Shown here in pieces: positions 8,205 through 16,581 of a stretch of 64,000 nt of DNA (position 1 is its first letter; each line of letters begins with the position of its first letter). Source of the stretch: Granulicella cerasi (GTDB lineage Bacteria; Acidobacteriota; Terriglobia; Terriglobales; Acidobacteriaceae). The position numbers and the translations under genes are program-made. The notes beneath the pieces are model-generated. The model was not told the origin of the DNA, made no database searches, and saw nothing but the letters and a program-made list of their open reading frames with translations. The stretch spans positions 744,001 to 808,000 of the forward strand of contig NZ_JAGSYD010000002.1 of NCBI RefSeq assembly GCF_025685575.1. The letters are read 5' to 3'.

Positions 8205-8504
8205 ATGCCCCCAGCCGCTCGTATCACCGACATGCACACCTGCCCGATGGAGACGCCACTCTCTCCGCCGATTCCGCACATTGGCGGCCCGATCGTGGGT
8301 CCGGGCGAACCTACTGTGCTCATCGGCGGTCTGCTCGCTGCCGTCGTGGGAGATATGGCGATCTGCGTCGGCCCTCCCGACGTCATTGTGAAAGGCTCCA
8401 GCACCGTTATGATCGGCGGCAGACCTGCGGCTCGCATGGGCGACACGACGGCACATGGTGGAGCGATCGCCAGCGGCCTACCGACCGTGCTCATCGGCGA
8501 CTAG
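8205..8504 (+). CDS. PAAR-domain protein (spike tip)
   Basis: A 99-residue PAAR protein: it starts PPAARITDMHTCPM and carries the repeated G-x-P-x-V-x-I-G-G blocks (PTVLIGGLLAAVVGDMAIC, STVMIGGRPAARMGDTTAHG, PTVLIGD). In type VI secretion and related contractile systems such proteins fold into a cone with a bound metal ion that caps the VgrG needle. There is no C-terminal toxin extension and no neighbouring effector or T6SS structural gene in the window, so it is an orphan. It ends 8 bases before the converging GMC oxidoreductase stop. Confidence 0.9.
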   Translation: MPPAARITDMHTCPMETPLSPPIPHIGGPIVGPGEPTVLIGGLLAAVVGDMAICVGPPDVIVKGSSTVMIGGRPAARMGDTTAHGGAIASGLPTVLIGD

Positions 8505-8512
8505 ATTCTCCT

Positions 8513-10093
8513 CTACACACCGCGCAGAAACGCGTCCGCCGTCCGCAGCGAAAGTGCCATGATGGTGAGCGCAGGGTTCGCTGCCAACGCGCTCGGGAAG
8601 ACTGAGTTATCGCAGATCCATAGGTTCTCGACCTCGTGCGATCGCCCGTGCGGATCAACGACGCTCTGGTTTGCATCCGTCCCCATGCGGCAGGTTCCGA
8701 TGATGTGCGCCGTTCGCCGCAACGACCAGATGTCCGAAGCGCCCGCAGCCTGCCACGCCTCCGTCATCACGCGCGTCGCGTGCTGCTCCATCGCGAGTTC
8801 GTTCTTGCCATAGGAGAAGAACACGCGCGGCTTCTTGAGGCCACTGTGGTCAACCTCATCCGAAAGCTCCAGATAATTCTTCGCGCTTGGCAAACAGTCT
8901 CCGTTGATCCCGATGCCCGCGACGAAGTTGTACTGGTCGAGATAGCTCTGGAGCGCGGCTCCAAACAAACCGCGACCGCGCGCCACGCTTTGCGCCCACG
9001 TGACCGGCACGACGCCAAGGCTCTGCACCAGGTAGCCGCCCGCAAAATTCGCGTCCTTCGGACGAAGCAGGTCCTCGGAAATCACCGTCGCAGGAAAGCC
9101 GATATTCATCTTCACGCGCTCCCCGAACGTGCCCCATACCTGCGTGGCCACATGCGCGGTGAAGTTCTTGCCAACCTCTCCACTTCCGTTTGCGATCTCC
9201 GCATGAAGCAGAAGACGCGCGCTCTCCACTCCGCCTGCGCACAGGAAAACAGCTTTGCAACGCTGCCGAGTCTCGATCGCCTGTCCACTGCGCAGGTCAC
9301 GATAGAGCACCGCCGTGATGCGGCCCGCATCATCGCGTTCAAAACCATGCACAAAGCAACGTTCGCGAATCTCAGCGCCACGCTCCACCGCCCACGGAAG
9401 GTACGTCACATCCATGCTGGCCTTCGCGCCGTTGCGACAGCCTTGATGACAAAAGCCGCGATTCACGCAGGCTTCGCGCGCGCCATACTCCGGTCTTTCA
9501 TAGCGCTCGCTTACCGCCGCGATCGGCGCAGCCGCGGTGCGTAGCCCCAGTGCAGCAAATCCACGCTGCATGAACACACCCGGCTTGTTGATGGCGATTG
9601 GCCCCAGCGGATAGTGGCGCGTGGCGTCCCATGGATAACTTTCCGGTCCACTGACGCCGATGAATTCCTCGACCTCGCGATAGTACGGTTCAAGCTCCGC
9701 ATAGCGAATCGGCCAGTCAACACCTTCGCCCGTATCGCTGCGCAACCGCATGTCGTCAGGGTTTGCGCGCGGCACGAATGCGCCCCAGTGCAGCGTGCTT
9801 CCGCCAACGCCTGTGCCGCTGTTGTTCGCACCAAAGACAAGCGGAGTCTCACCGGCACTCAGTCGCTCATCCGTCCAGTAGATCTTCGCCGCGTCCACTT
9901 CGTCCGTGGCGAACTCATCCGCAGGAGACTCGAACCAAGGCCCAGCCTCCAGAGCCACGACACGCAAGCCCTTGTTCGCCAGTTTCGCCAGCAGCGGAGC
10001 GCCGCCAGCGCCTGTGCCAATCACGACGGCATCCACTTCCTCTGCCGTCGTGAATCGCTGCATCGAAGCGCGCAAGCTTCCAAGACGGTTCAT
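8513..10093 (-). CDS. GMC family (gluconate-dehydrogenase-type) FAD oxidoreductase
   Basis: A 526-residue flavoprotein. The FAD-binding Rossmann motif GTGAGG is at residues 26-31 with the acidic strand end VVALEAG; the late HIIGTCRMG motif and the ANPALTIMALSLR helix belong to the GMC C-terminal domain. A cysteine-bearing segment (EACVNRGFCHQGCRNGAK) resembles membrane-type gluconate/sugar dehydrogenase large subunits. It probably oxidises a sugar or alcohol. No Tat signal is visible, although large subunits of this type are often exported with the small subunit. Its start overlaps the hydrolase-fusion stop by 4 bases (ATGA), so the two are coupled. Confidence 0.88.
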   Translation of the reverse strand: MNRLGSLRASMQRFTTAEEVDAVVIGTGAGGAPLLAKLANKGLRVVALEAGPWFESPADEFATDEVDAAKIYWTDERLSAGETPLVFGANNSGTGVGGSTLHWGAFVPRANPDDMRLRSDTGEGVDWPIRYAELEPYYREVEEFIGVSGPESYPWDATRHYPLGPIAINKPGVFMQRGFAALGLRTAAAPIAAVSERYERPEYGAREACVNRGFCHQGCRNGAKASMDVTYLPWAVERGAEIRERCFVHGFERDDAGRITAVLYRDLRSGQAIETRQRCKAVFLCAGGVESARLLLHAEIANGSGEVGKNFTAHVATQVWGTFGERVKMNIGFPATVISEDLLRPKDANFAGGYLVQSLGVVPVTWAQSVARGRGLFGAALQSYLDQYNFVAGIGINGDCLPSAKNYLELSDEVDHSGLKKPRVFFSYGKNELAMEQHATRVMTEAWQAAGASDIWSLRRTAHIIGTCRMGTDANQSVVDPHGRSHEVENLWICDNSVFPSALAANPALTIMALSLRTADAFLRGV

Positions 10094-11496
10094 GCTCCGA
10101 CCTCGCTCGCGTTTGTGATGACGACGAAGCCATTGTTGTCGGCAAAGCCGTCGAACCCGATACGCTGCATCGCGCGAGGGTCGGCCACATAGAGCCGAGC
10201 CAGATCACCGCGCACATCTTCTATCCAAAGCTTCATCTGCGCCGCAGTTGCATCGTTCGCCCGCGCACCCAGATGCAGAGCGCCAGCAACACCTCGATGC
10301 AGTTCCCCATCCTGTGCAGCTTGAACGATCATTTGCTGCTTCTCCTGATCGAGCGCCGCGAAGTTCACCCCCCAACGCGCGATGGACGCATGGTTCAGCG
10401 TCGCCAGTCCTGCCGTCCATGCCTCAGGATCCGCAGGAAGCGCATCGAACCGCCATCCGTCTCCCGCTCTCTGCGCAAGCGTGTCCTCCAGCTTGCGCGC
10501 CAGGTCGAAGCCGGCTTGCGGCACGATGCAATGCACAAGCGCGTGCAGCGTTACGGAGGTCTCCTCGCTGAAAATACTGCTGGCACCCTTGCCTGATCGA
10601 AGGCGGTCTTTCATCACAGCGCGAGTCTGTGACGAAGTCTGTGCAGAGTCGATCAACGCAATGAAGGTGTCGTTCAGAGCCTCAGTCTGTCGCTGTAAAG
10701 ACACCCCGCGCGACTCCATAAACTGCGCGAAGCGCAGAGCCAACTCCGCTGGACGCTCGATCGGCGAAAGGTGTCCTGCACCTTCCAGCGCAGTCACGGT
10801 GACATTGGAGAAATGTGCCGCCGTCAGTAACCGTTGCTGGTCAGCACCTAACTCCGCCTCCGCCGTGCCTGCGAAAACTATAGTCGGCGTCGCCAGAACG
10901 CCAACGCGTTCACTCCAGTCTTCACGGCTACCTGCCTCCATCCAGCGACGGAAGGCGGAGGGACGACTCGCCATGACCTGCTCCACAGCGTCTTCCAGCA
11001 CAGCGTCAGAGAGCGCGAGCTTCCCCGTGTTCTGCTTCACGAACTCGCGCGCGAAATCGCGCCGCGTATCCGCACCATCGCTTCCCAGCTTTTCGATGAC
11101 CTCAGCGCGCTTCGACTCCTGCATAGGCTCCGGGCTAACAGGGGAAGGCGAAACCAACATCACACCGCGCAGTCCGGCGAGGTCACCGTCGCCGCGTTCA
11201 GCCTCGTGCGTGAGCACGGCGGCCACCTTGCCGCCCATCGAATGCCCTATCAGGAACCAATCGCCTATCGGCTCCACGGACCGTACTGCCGCGATCGCTT
11301 GCGCTGCCATCATCGCGACGTCAGCCGGCTCAACATCCGCCGATCCACCGAAGCCGGGCAGATCGATCGCCACGCTGCGCACACCCCAGCGCAGCAGCTC
11401 CTGCGCTACCTCATTCCAACTTTCAGCAGTCCCACCGAGCCAGTGCAACATCACGACCGTGGGCCCCTGCGAACCCGTCACGCGAACATTCAACAT
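10090..11496 (-). CDS. Fusion of alpha/beta hydrolase and gluconate 2-dehydrogenase subunit 3-like domain
   Basis: A 468-residue protein in two parts. Residues 1 to about 262 are an alpha/beta hydrolase: oxyanion region HWLGGTAESW, nucleophile elbow GHSMGG with Ser86, and a GAGHLSPIERP catalytic His near residue 240. From about residue 275 to the end lies a helical domain that resembles gluconate 2-dehydrogenase subunit 3, including FSEETSVTLHALVHCIVP and the closing DPRAMQRIGFDGFAD. That subunit normally partners a GMC flavoprotein, exactly the gene encoded next with an ATGA overlap. The hydrolase could release the substrate (a lactone or ester) that the dehydrogenase oxidises. This is inference. 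Confidence 0.8.
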   Translation of the reverse strand: MLNVRVTGSQGPTVVMLHWLGGTAESWNEVAQELLRWGVRSVAIDLPGFGGSADVEPADVAMMAAQAIAAVRSVEPIGDWFLIGHSMGGKVAAVLTHEAERGDGDLAGLRGVMLVSPSPVSPEPMQESKRAEVIEKLGSDGADTRRDFAREFVKQNTGKLALSDAVLEDAVEQVMASRPSAFRRWMEAGSREDWSERVGVLATPTIVFAGTAEAELGADQQRLLTAAHFSNVTVTALEGAGHLSPIERPAELALRFAQFMESRGVSLQRQTEALNDTFIALIDSAQTSSQTRAVMKDRLRSGKGASSIFSEETSVTLHALVHCIVPQAGFDLARKLEDTLAQRAGDGWRFDALPADPEAWTAGLATLNHASIARWGVNFAALDQEKQQMIVQAAQDGELHRGVAGALHLGARANDATAAQMKLWIEDVRGDLARLYVADPRAMQRIGFDGFADNNGFVVITNASEVGA

Positions 11497-11652
11497 GGCC
11501 GGTTAGATGCAGCTCTGGGCGACGTTGCCGGGCGTCGCGGCCGAGACGTTTCCGTCTCGCCCAATCTCGACGCGAGAATTCGGAGATGCTGAAACCGATC
11601 CGTCCGGAAAGCCGCTACGACAAGCATCCATAGATGTGACTCAGCAAAGACT

Positions 11653-11690
11653 CTGCATTTCCAATACCGATCTGCATTTCCAACACCGAT
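11653..11690. repeat. Two tandem 19-bp repeats before dxr
   Basis: The unit CTGCATTTCCAATACCGAT (11653-11671) is followed directly by the same unit with a single T-to-C change (11672-11690), then by CTGC. It ends 16 bases before the GTG of dxr. It may be a regulator-binding direct repeat or a simple duplication. Confidence 0.8.
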
Positions 11691-11706
11691 CTGCGAAAAT
11701 AGACCG

Positions 11707-12882
11707 GTGAAGAAGATTGCCATCCTTGGCTCCACCGGCTCCATCGGAACGAGCACCCTCAGCATCTGCGAGTCTCATCCCGAACACTTCCATCCCATCG
11801 CTTTGGCTGCGGGCAGCAACCTTGCGCTCGCGTTTGAGCAGTGCGTGCGCTGGCGTCCGCAGGTCATCTCGATCTCCACCGAAGCGCTCGCCGCCGAGCT
11901 TGCCGCGAAGCTCAAGGCCGCTGGCGTGATCGGCGTGGAAGTCGTCCACGGCACCGCTGGAACCGTTCGCGTCGCCACGCTGCCTGAGGTGGACTTCGTC
12001 GTTGCGGCCATCGTCGGCGTCGCGGGCCTGGAAGCCACCTATGCCGCAGTGCTCGCGGGTAAGGACATCGGTCTTGCAAACAAGGAAGCACTCGTCGCTG
12101 CGGGTGACCTGATCCTCGCCGCTGCGCGCGAACGCGGCGTGGCGCTGCTGCCCATCGACAGCGAACACAACGCGATTCACCAGGCACTGCGCGCAGGTAC
12201 CGCCAACGAGGTGAAGCAGATCTGGCTCACCGCATCGGGCGGCCCCTTCCGCAACACGCCGCTGGCCGACTTCGAGCACATCACACCCGCGCAGGCGCTT
12301 AAGCATCCCACCTGGGTCATGGGTCAGCGCATCACCATTGACTCGGCGACCATGCTGAACAAGGGCCTCGAAATCATCGAAGCCTGCCGACTCTTCAACC
12401 TTCCGCCCGACCGCGTGAAGGTGACCGTACATCCGCAGTCGACGATCCACTCACTCGTCGAGTACATCGACGGCTCCATCCTCGCGCAGATCTCGGTGAC
12501 GAACATGCGCCTGCCGATCCTCTATGCGATGGCTTATCCGGAGCGCCTGTCCAGCGACCTCATCTTCGACATGGCCGCGCTGGCTCAGCTCGACTTCCAG
12601 CAGCCCGACCTAGAGCGCTTTCCTTGCCTGCGTCTTTCGTACGAAGCCGCAGCCGCATCGCAGGCGCATTGCATCGCGCTCAACGCAGCCGACGAGATCG
12701 CCGTGGCATCGTTCCTTAAGGGCGAACTACCGTTCCTCGGCATTCCGCGTACGATTGAGCGCGTGCTTGCGCTGACGCCTTCGACCTCTCCTGCATCTAT
12801 TCAGGAAGTTCTGGCACTGGATCAGCATGCGCGCCAGCAGGCACGCGAAGTCATCGCACAAAACCAGGCCGTAACCGCCTGA
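11707..12882 (+). CDS. dxr: 1-deoxy-D-xylulose-5-phosphate reductoisomerase
   Basis: Second enzyme of the MEP isoprenoid pathway (391 residues, normal length). It reduces and rearranges deoxyxylulose phosphate to methylerythritol phosphate with NADPH. Visible features: NADPH-binding GSTGSIGTSTL at residues 8-18, the metal/substrate segment LPIDSEHNAIHQAL, the flexible-loop region ASGGPFRNTPL, and MNKGLEIIEACRLF. The GTG at 11707 begins the canonical KKIAILGSTGSIG strand. Its partner dxs is in the same window at 58-60 kb. The gene leads into rseP with a 36-base gap. Confidence 0.97.
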   Translation: MKKIAILGSTGSIGTSTLSICESHPEHFHPIALAAGSNLALAFEQCVRWRPQVISISTEALAAELAAKLKAAGVIGVEVVHGTAGTVRVATLPEVDFVVAAIVGVAGLEATYAAVLAGKDIGLANKEALVAAGDLILAAARERGVALLPIDSEHNAIHQALRAGTANEVKQIWLTASGGPFRNTPLADFEHITPAQALKHPTWVMGQRITIDSATMLNKGLEIIEACRLFNLPPDRVKVTVHPQSTIHSLVEYIDGSILAQISVTNMRLPILYAMAYPERLSSDLIFDMAALAQLDFQQPDLERFPCLRLSYEAAAASQAHCIALNAADEIAVASFLKGELPFLGIPRTIERVLALTPSTSPASIQEVLALDQHARQQAREVIAQNQAVTA

Positions 12883-12918
12883 CATTGCACCTCTAGAGAA
12901 AGTTCGGTCGCCCACTTC

Positions 12919-14325
12919 ATGAACGCAGCCCACATTCTTCTCGTTGCTATCGAGTTCACCATCGTGCTGGGCATCATGGTGCTCGTGCATGAGTTCGGCC
13001 ACTTCGCGATGGCGAAGCTCTGCGGCGTGCGCGTCGAGACCTTCTCTATCGGCTTCGGTCCACGCATCATCGGCATCAAGCGCGGCGACACAGACTATCG
13101 CCTGTCGCTGCTGCCCCTGGGCGGCTACGTCAAAATGGCTGGCGACAACGACAATCCCGCCGAGCGTCGCCTTGACGAAGGCATCGACCTTCACGGCGCT
13201 GACCGCCCGCATGATCCGGCGGAGTTCAACGCGCGTCCGCGTTGGCAGCGTGTGCTCATCGCACTCGCGGGACCGTTTGCGAACTTCATCCTCTCGCTCT
13301 TTCTGCTCACGCTGGTCGGCATGTTCCACCATACGGTGGATGAGTACCTCGACGGCCCTGCCGTTGTTGACTACGTTCCGACGAAGAGCGGCGCAGCAGC
13401 GATCGGCATCGCCGCAGGCGACACGCTCACTGTCTACGGAGACACGAAAAACCCCACATGGACGGACGTGCTGAACAACAGCGCGCTCAACCTGAACCGC
13501 GACCTCGCTGTCTCCTGGAGACACAACGGCGAAGCGCATAGCGGCACGATCCGCTCGCTCTCCGGCGGCGATGATCAGCAGCCTGATCCGTCGAAGATGC
13601 TTCCGGCGATTGGTCTCATCCCGCGTGAACAGGCCGGCCCCATTGGCGTCTACTCCGTCGCCGCAGGTACGCCTGCAGAGCGCGCTGGCCTGCTCGCAGG
13701 CGATCAGCTCTCGCGCATCAACGACTTCGCTCCGCACTCGGTCGCCGCACTGCTCGCCTATCTGCAGGACGAAGCCGGCAAGCCTTCTACGCTGACGGTG
13801 CTTCGCAGCGGACAAACGCTGCAGCTGCCGATCGTCCCGGAGAAGCTCGATAACGGCACCGGCTCCGTCGCGTATCGCATCGGCTTCACGAATAAGCCGT
13901 CGCCTGCGAAGATCGTGCACCTGCCCTTCTTCGCAGCCGTGCAGGAGTCCTTCAAGGACAACCTCGATGACTCGCGCCAGATCTTCAAGACGCTGAAGAG
14001 CCTCGTCATTCGCCACGTTTCGGTGAAGGCGCTCAGCGGCCCTGTCGGCATCGCGCAAGAGATCGACATGGCTACGCAGTTCGGCATCTGGACCGTGCTG
14101 CGCGTGATGAGCATGATCTCGATCAACCTCGGCATCTTCAACCTGCTGCCGATGCCGCTACTCGATGGCGGCATGATCATCTTCCTGCTGTGGGAGAGCA
14201 TCATCCGTCGCGACGTCAGCATTGTGGTGAAGGAGCGCGTGTATCAGGTCGCGTTCGTCTGCCTCATCATGTTCGCCGTCTTCGTGCTCTTCAACGACAT
14301 CACGAAGCTGCACATTCATCACTAG
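12919..14325 (+). CDS. rseP: RIP metalloprotease RseP (site-2 protease, M50)
   Basis: A 468-residue inner-membrane zinc protease that cuts anti-sigma factors and other membrane stubs. The HEFGH zinc motif (His24, Glu25, His28) lies in the first membrane helix, followed by FSIGFGPRI. A central periplasmic PDZ region contains PAERAGLLAGDQLSRIND, and a second degenerate PDZ region precedes it. The second catalytic motif NLLPMPLLDGG has its Asp near residue 416. ATG start. It is the last gene of the dxr-rseP pair and ends at a strong hairpin terminator. Confidence 0.95.
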   Translation: MNAAHILLVAIEFTIVLGIMVLVHEFGHFAMAKLCGVRVETFSIGFGPRIIGIKRGDTDYRLSLLPLGGYVKMAGDNDNPAERRLDEGIDLHGADRPHDPAEFNARPRWQRVLIALAGPFANFILSLFLLTLVGMFHHTVDEYLDGPAVVDYVPTKSGAAAIGIAAGDTLTVYGDTKNPTWTDVLNNSALNLNRDLAVSWRHNGEAHSGTIRSLSGGDDQQPDPSKMLPAIGLIPREQAGPIGVYSVAAGTPAERAGLLAGDQLSRINDFAPHSVAALLAYLQDEAGKPSTLTVLRSGQTLQLPIVPEKLDNGTGSVAYRIGFTNKPSPAKIVHLPFFAAVQESFKDNLDDSRQIFKTLKSLVIRHVSVKALSGPVGIAQEIDMATQFGIWTVLRVMSMISINLGIFNLLPMPLLDGGMIIFLLWESIIRRDVSIVVKERVYQVAFVCLIMFAVFVLFNDITKLHIHH

Positions 14326-14342
14326 AACGCACTTGCAACAAC

Positions 14343-14370
14343 GAAAGCCCCGCAACCTTGCGGGGCTTTC
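14343..14370. terminator. Bidirectional intrinsic terminator between rseP and the DHH gene
   Basis: A perfect 11-bp stem (GAAAGCCCCGC / GCGGGGCTTTC) around the loop AACCTT, with T-rich flanks on both sides, sits between two converging genes. Confidence 0.9.
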
Positions 14371-14387
14371 TTCGTTGTACCCAGCAC

Positions 14388-15386
14388 TTACGCGCGGTCG
14401 CGCAACATCGCCACAATCTCTGCTGCAGCCTTGCGCGCTTCGGCTTCCTTATCGACCGGGAAGCTGATCGCCCCCACACGCGGGTGACCGCCGCCGCCAT
14501 ACGACTCGCAGATTTCCGCGATGTTCGCCAGATCGCTTGCAGGCTTCGTCGTCCACGGGTTCGTGCCCACGCTGATCTTCGTGCGGAAGCTCGACTTCGA
14601 CAGCCCCACGTTGTATGTCGCGTCCGGGTGCAAGTAGTACGGGATGAACTTGTTGTAGCCCTCGGTCGGCTGGTCAGTGATGTCGAACGTAATCACCTCG
14701 CGCTCCAACGAAGCGCGCTCGCCGATCAATGCGATCTGCGCGCGATGTTTCTCCAGCAGCGGAGCGATGCGCTCAGCGACAAACGGCTGCTCGAGCAACT
14801 GCTGCAAAGACATTTCCGTCAACAGCGGAATGATGCGCTGACCAAACTCCGCATCCTGCGCACTCTCGATGGCCATCGTGAGCTTCATCGCGGGAGCTTC
14901 CATCTCCACGGCAGACTTTGCGCTCTCATACTTCGCGCCGTCCACGATGTTCGCCCAATAGATCAGCTCCTCGAGCGGCTTCACATCCATGCCGAACTTC
15001 GTGCTCGCAATGTGCGCGATCCAGCCGGTGCAACTGATGTACTTCGGATCGAAGAACTGCCGCATCGCCAGCGGTCCGGGCGTGCCGTCAGCGTTCTGTT
15101 GCCCTGCACTGAACTTCGCTTCATCCTCTGCAGTGGCAAACGCGGACTGATGATGGTCGAACCACCACGTTAGCTTCTCGGAGGGATCGTACTTGAAGTC
15201 GACGATCGCGTTCTCGCCATCGTTCAAGAACCACTCTTCTTCAAACATCTTCCCCGCGCGATGCACGAGCCCGCGGTATTCGAAGCTGGAAGCTGTACCG
15301 ACACACTCTCGATGGAAGCGAGCGAAGAGCGAAGCCGAACAGGCTCCGTCGAAACATTTGTCATGGAAGAAGACGCGACAGTTCAC
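14388..15386 (-). CDS. DHH-family phosphoesterase
   Basis: About 332 residues. The N-terminus has FFHDKCFDGACSASLF, matching the first DHH metal motif (H-x-D...D-G). The middle has AIVDFKYDPSEKLTWWFDHH with the signature DHH. The C-terminal DHHA1-type domain ends with the GGGGHPRVGAISF nucleotide-binding glycine loop. Members hydrolyse oligonucleotides, cyclic dinucleotides, pAp or polyphosphate; the exact substrate is not clear. The GTG at 15386 is preferred because GAGG lies 8 bases upstream; a TTG at 15413 would add 9 residues. It diverges from the CPBP protease gene. Confidence 0.75.
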   Translation of the reverse strand: MNCRVFFHDKCFDGACSASLFARFHRECVGTASSFEYRGLVHRAGKMFEEEWFLNDGENAIVDFKYDPSEKLTWWFDHHQSAFATAEDEAKFSAGQQNADGTPGPLAMRQFFDPKYISCTGWIAHIASTKFGMDVKPLEELIYWANIVDGAKYESAKSAVEMEAPAMKLTMAIESAQDAEFGQRIIPLLTEMSLQQLLEQPFVAERIAPLLEKHRAQIALIGERASLEREVITFDITDQPTEGYNKFIPYYLHPDATYNVGLSKSSFRTKISVGTNPWTTKPASDLANIAEICESYGGGGHPRVGAISFPVDKEAEARKAAAEIVAMLRDRA

Positions 15387-15473
15387 AAGCAATACCTCAG
15401 CCGAGTGCGGCAAACGCTATCCAGCATATCGCGTATGCTGGGTGCAACCTCACGCAGCCTCATCAGGAGCCTC

Positions 15474-16568
15474 ATGGATCCGCTCACGCCCGAGCCGCAA
15501 ACACCGTCGTTCGCACCGCATCACTCCCCGGAAAATCCGATCTTCTTCGGTCGCTTTGGTTTGCGCGCCGGTTGGGGCATGTCGATTTATCTTGTGCTGA
15601 CGGTCGCGATACTCATGTTTTCCAGCATCTTCTCGCTCGGCGTCAGCGGCCACATGCAGGAAGTGATCGCAGCACAACAGCAGGCAGAGCAACATCCAGG
15701 CCAACCCTCGTCACACTTCCACCTCCCCTTCGTACCGTCCTCGCCGATCACGCAGGATGGCATCCAGATCCTCGCACTGCTGGGCGTTTGCTGGTTCTTC
15801 TCCAAGGGCGAGCACCGCCCGCTCGGTTACTACGGCCTGGGCAAACAGCGTCGCAGCGACTTTCTCCCCGGAGCCATCTGGGGCCTCGTGATGATGTGCG
15901 CAATCGTCGTTGTTCTGCGCGCGGGACATTGGCTCGTCTTCGATGGCGTGAACGTCCACGGCGTCACCGCAGCGTCCTACGCTCTCAAATGGCTGCTCGC
16001 GTTCCTCTGCGTCGGCTTCGCGGAGGAGTATATGTTCCGCGGCTATCTGCTCTACACGCTCAAGCGCGGTGTATGGGGGCTTGCCGAGAGCATCGCACCG
16101 AGCAACGTACACGCGGTCGCGTTCTGGCTCGCAGCTACGATCATGTCCCTGCTCTTCGCGGCCGCGCATCTCGGCAACGGCGGTGAAAACGCCTTCGGCA
16201 TCTTTCAGGTCTTTCTCGCGGGCATCGTCTTCTGCTACGCCGTCTTCCACACCGGATCACTGTGGTGGGGCGTAGGTTTCCACATGACCTGGGACTGGGC
16301 GCAGAGCTTCCTCTTTGGCGTCGCCGACAGCGGCAACATCTCCGTCGGGCGACTGTTCGTCACCCACGCACAGGGCAAGACGCTGCTCTCCGGCGGAAGC
16401 GCCGGGCCGGAAGGCTCCATCTTCGCAAGCCTCGCATTGCTGCTTACCGTGGGTGCGATTCACCTCTCCAGGCGCGGCGTTCTGCCTCCGCCCGAGGCCG
16501 AATCAGCCTCGGCACCTATCGCTCAGGCAACCCCGGATGCGGGTGGGTTCCACAATACGCTCGCCTAA
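15474..16568 (+). CDS. CPBP-family intramembrane metalloprotease
   Basis: A 364-residue multi-spanning membrane protein. The Abi/CPBP motifs are visible: EExxxR as Glu184-Glu185...Arg189 in FAEEYMFRGYLLYTL, the His in FAAAHLGNGGEN, and the final WWGVGFHMTWDWAQSF with another His and Asp. Such proteins are related to Rce1 proteases and to bacteriocin self-immunity proteins. ATG at 15474 is chosen for the AGGAG 4 bases upstream; the open frame extends further upstream but that part has no coding character. It is followed within 13 bases by the penicillin acylase gene, suggesting an operon. Confidence 0.85.
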   Translation: MDPLTPEPQTPSFAPHHSPENPIFFGRFGLRAGWGMSIYLVLTVAILMFSSIFSLGVSGHMQEVIAAQQQAEQHPGQPSSHFHLPFVPSSPITQDGIQILALLGVCWFFSKGEHRPLGYYGLGKQRRSDFLPGAIWGLVMMCAIVVVLRAGHWLVFDGVNVHGVTAASYALKWLLAFLCVGFAEEYMFRGYLLYTLKRGVWGLAESIAPSNVHAVAFWLAATIMSLLFAAAHLGNGGENAFGIFQVFLAGIVFCYAVFHTGSLWWGVGFHMTWDWAQSFLFGVADSGNISVGRLFVTHAQGKTLLSGGSAGPEGSIFASLALLLTVGAIHLSRRGVLPPPEAESASAPIAQATPDAGGFHNTLA

Positions 16569-16581
16569 AATTGAAGGCCAG

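Noticed and set aside
12727..14058. 443-residue minus-strand frame opposite rseP
   Set aside because: Shadow of the GC-rich rseP gene; the plus-strand product has all RseP motifs.
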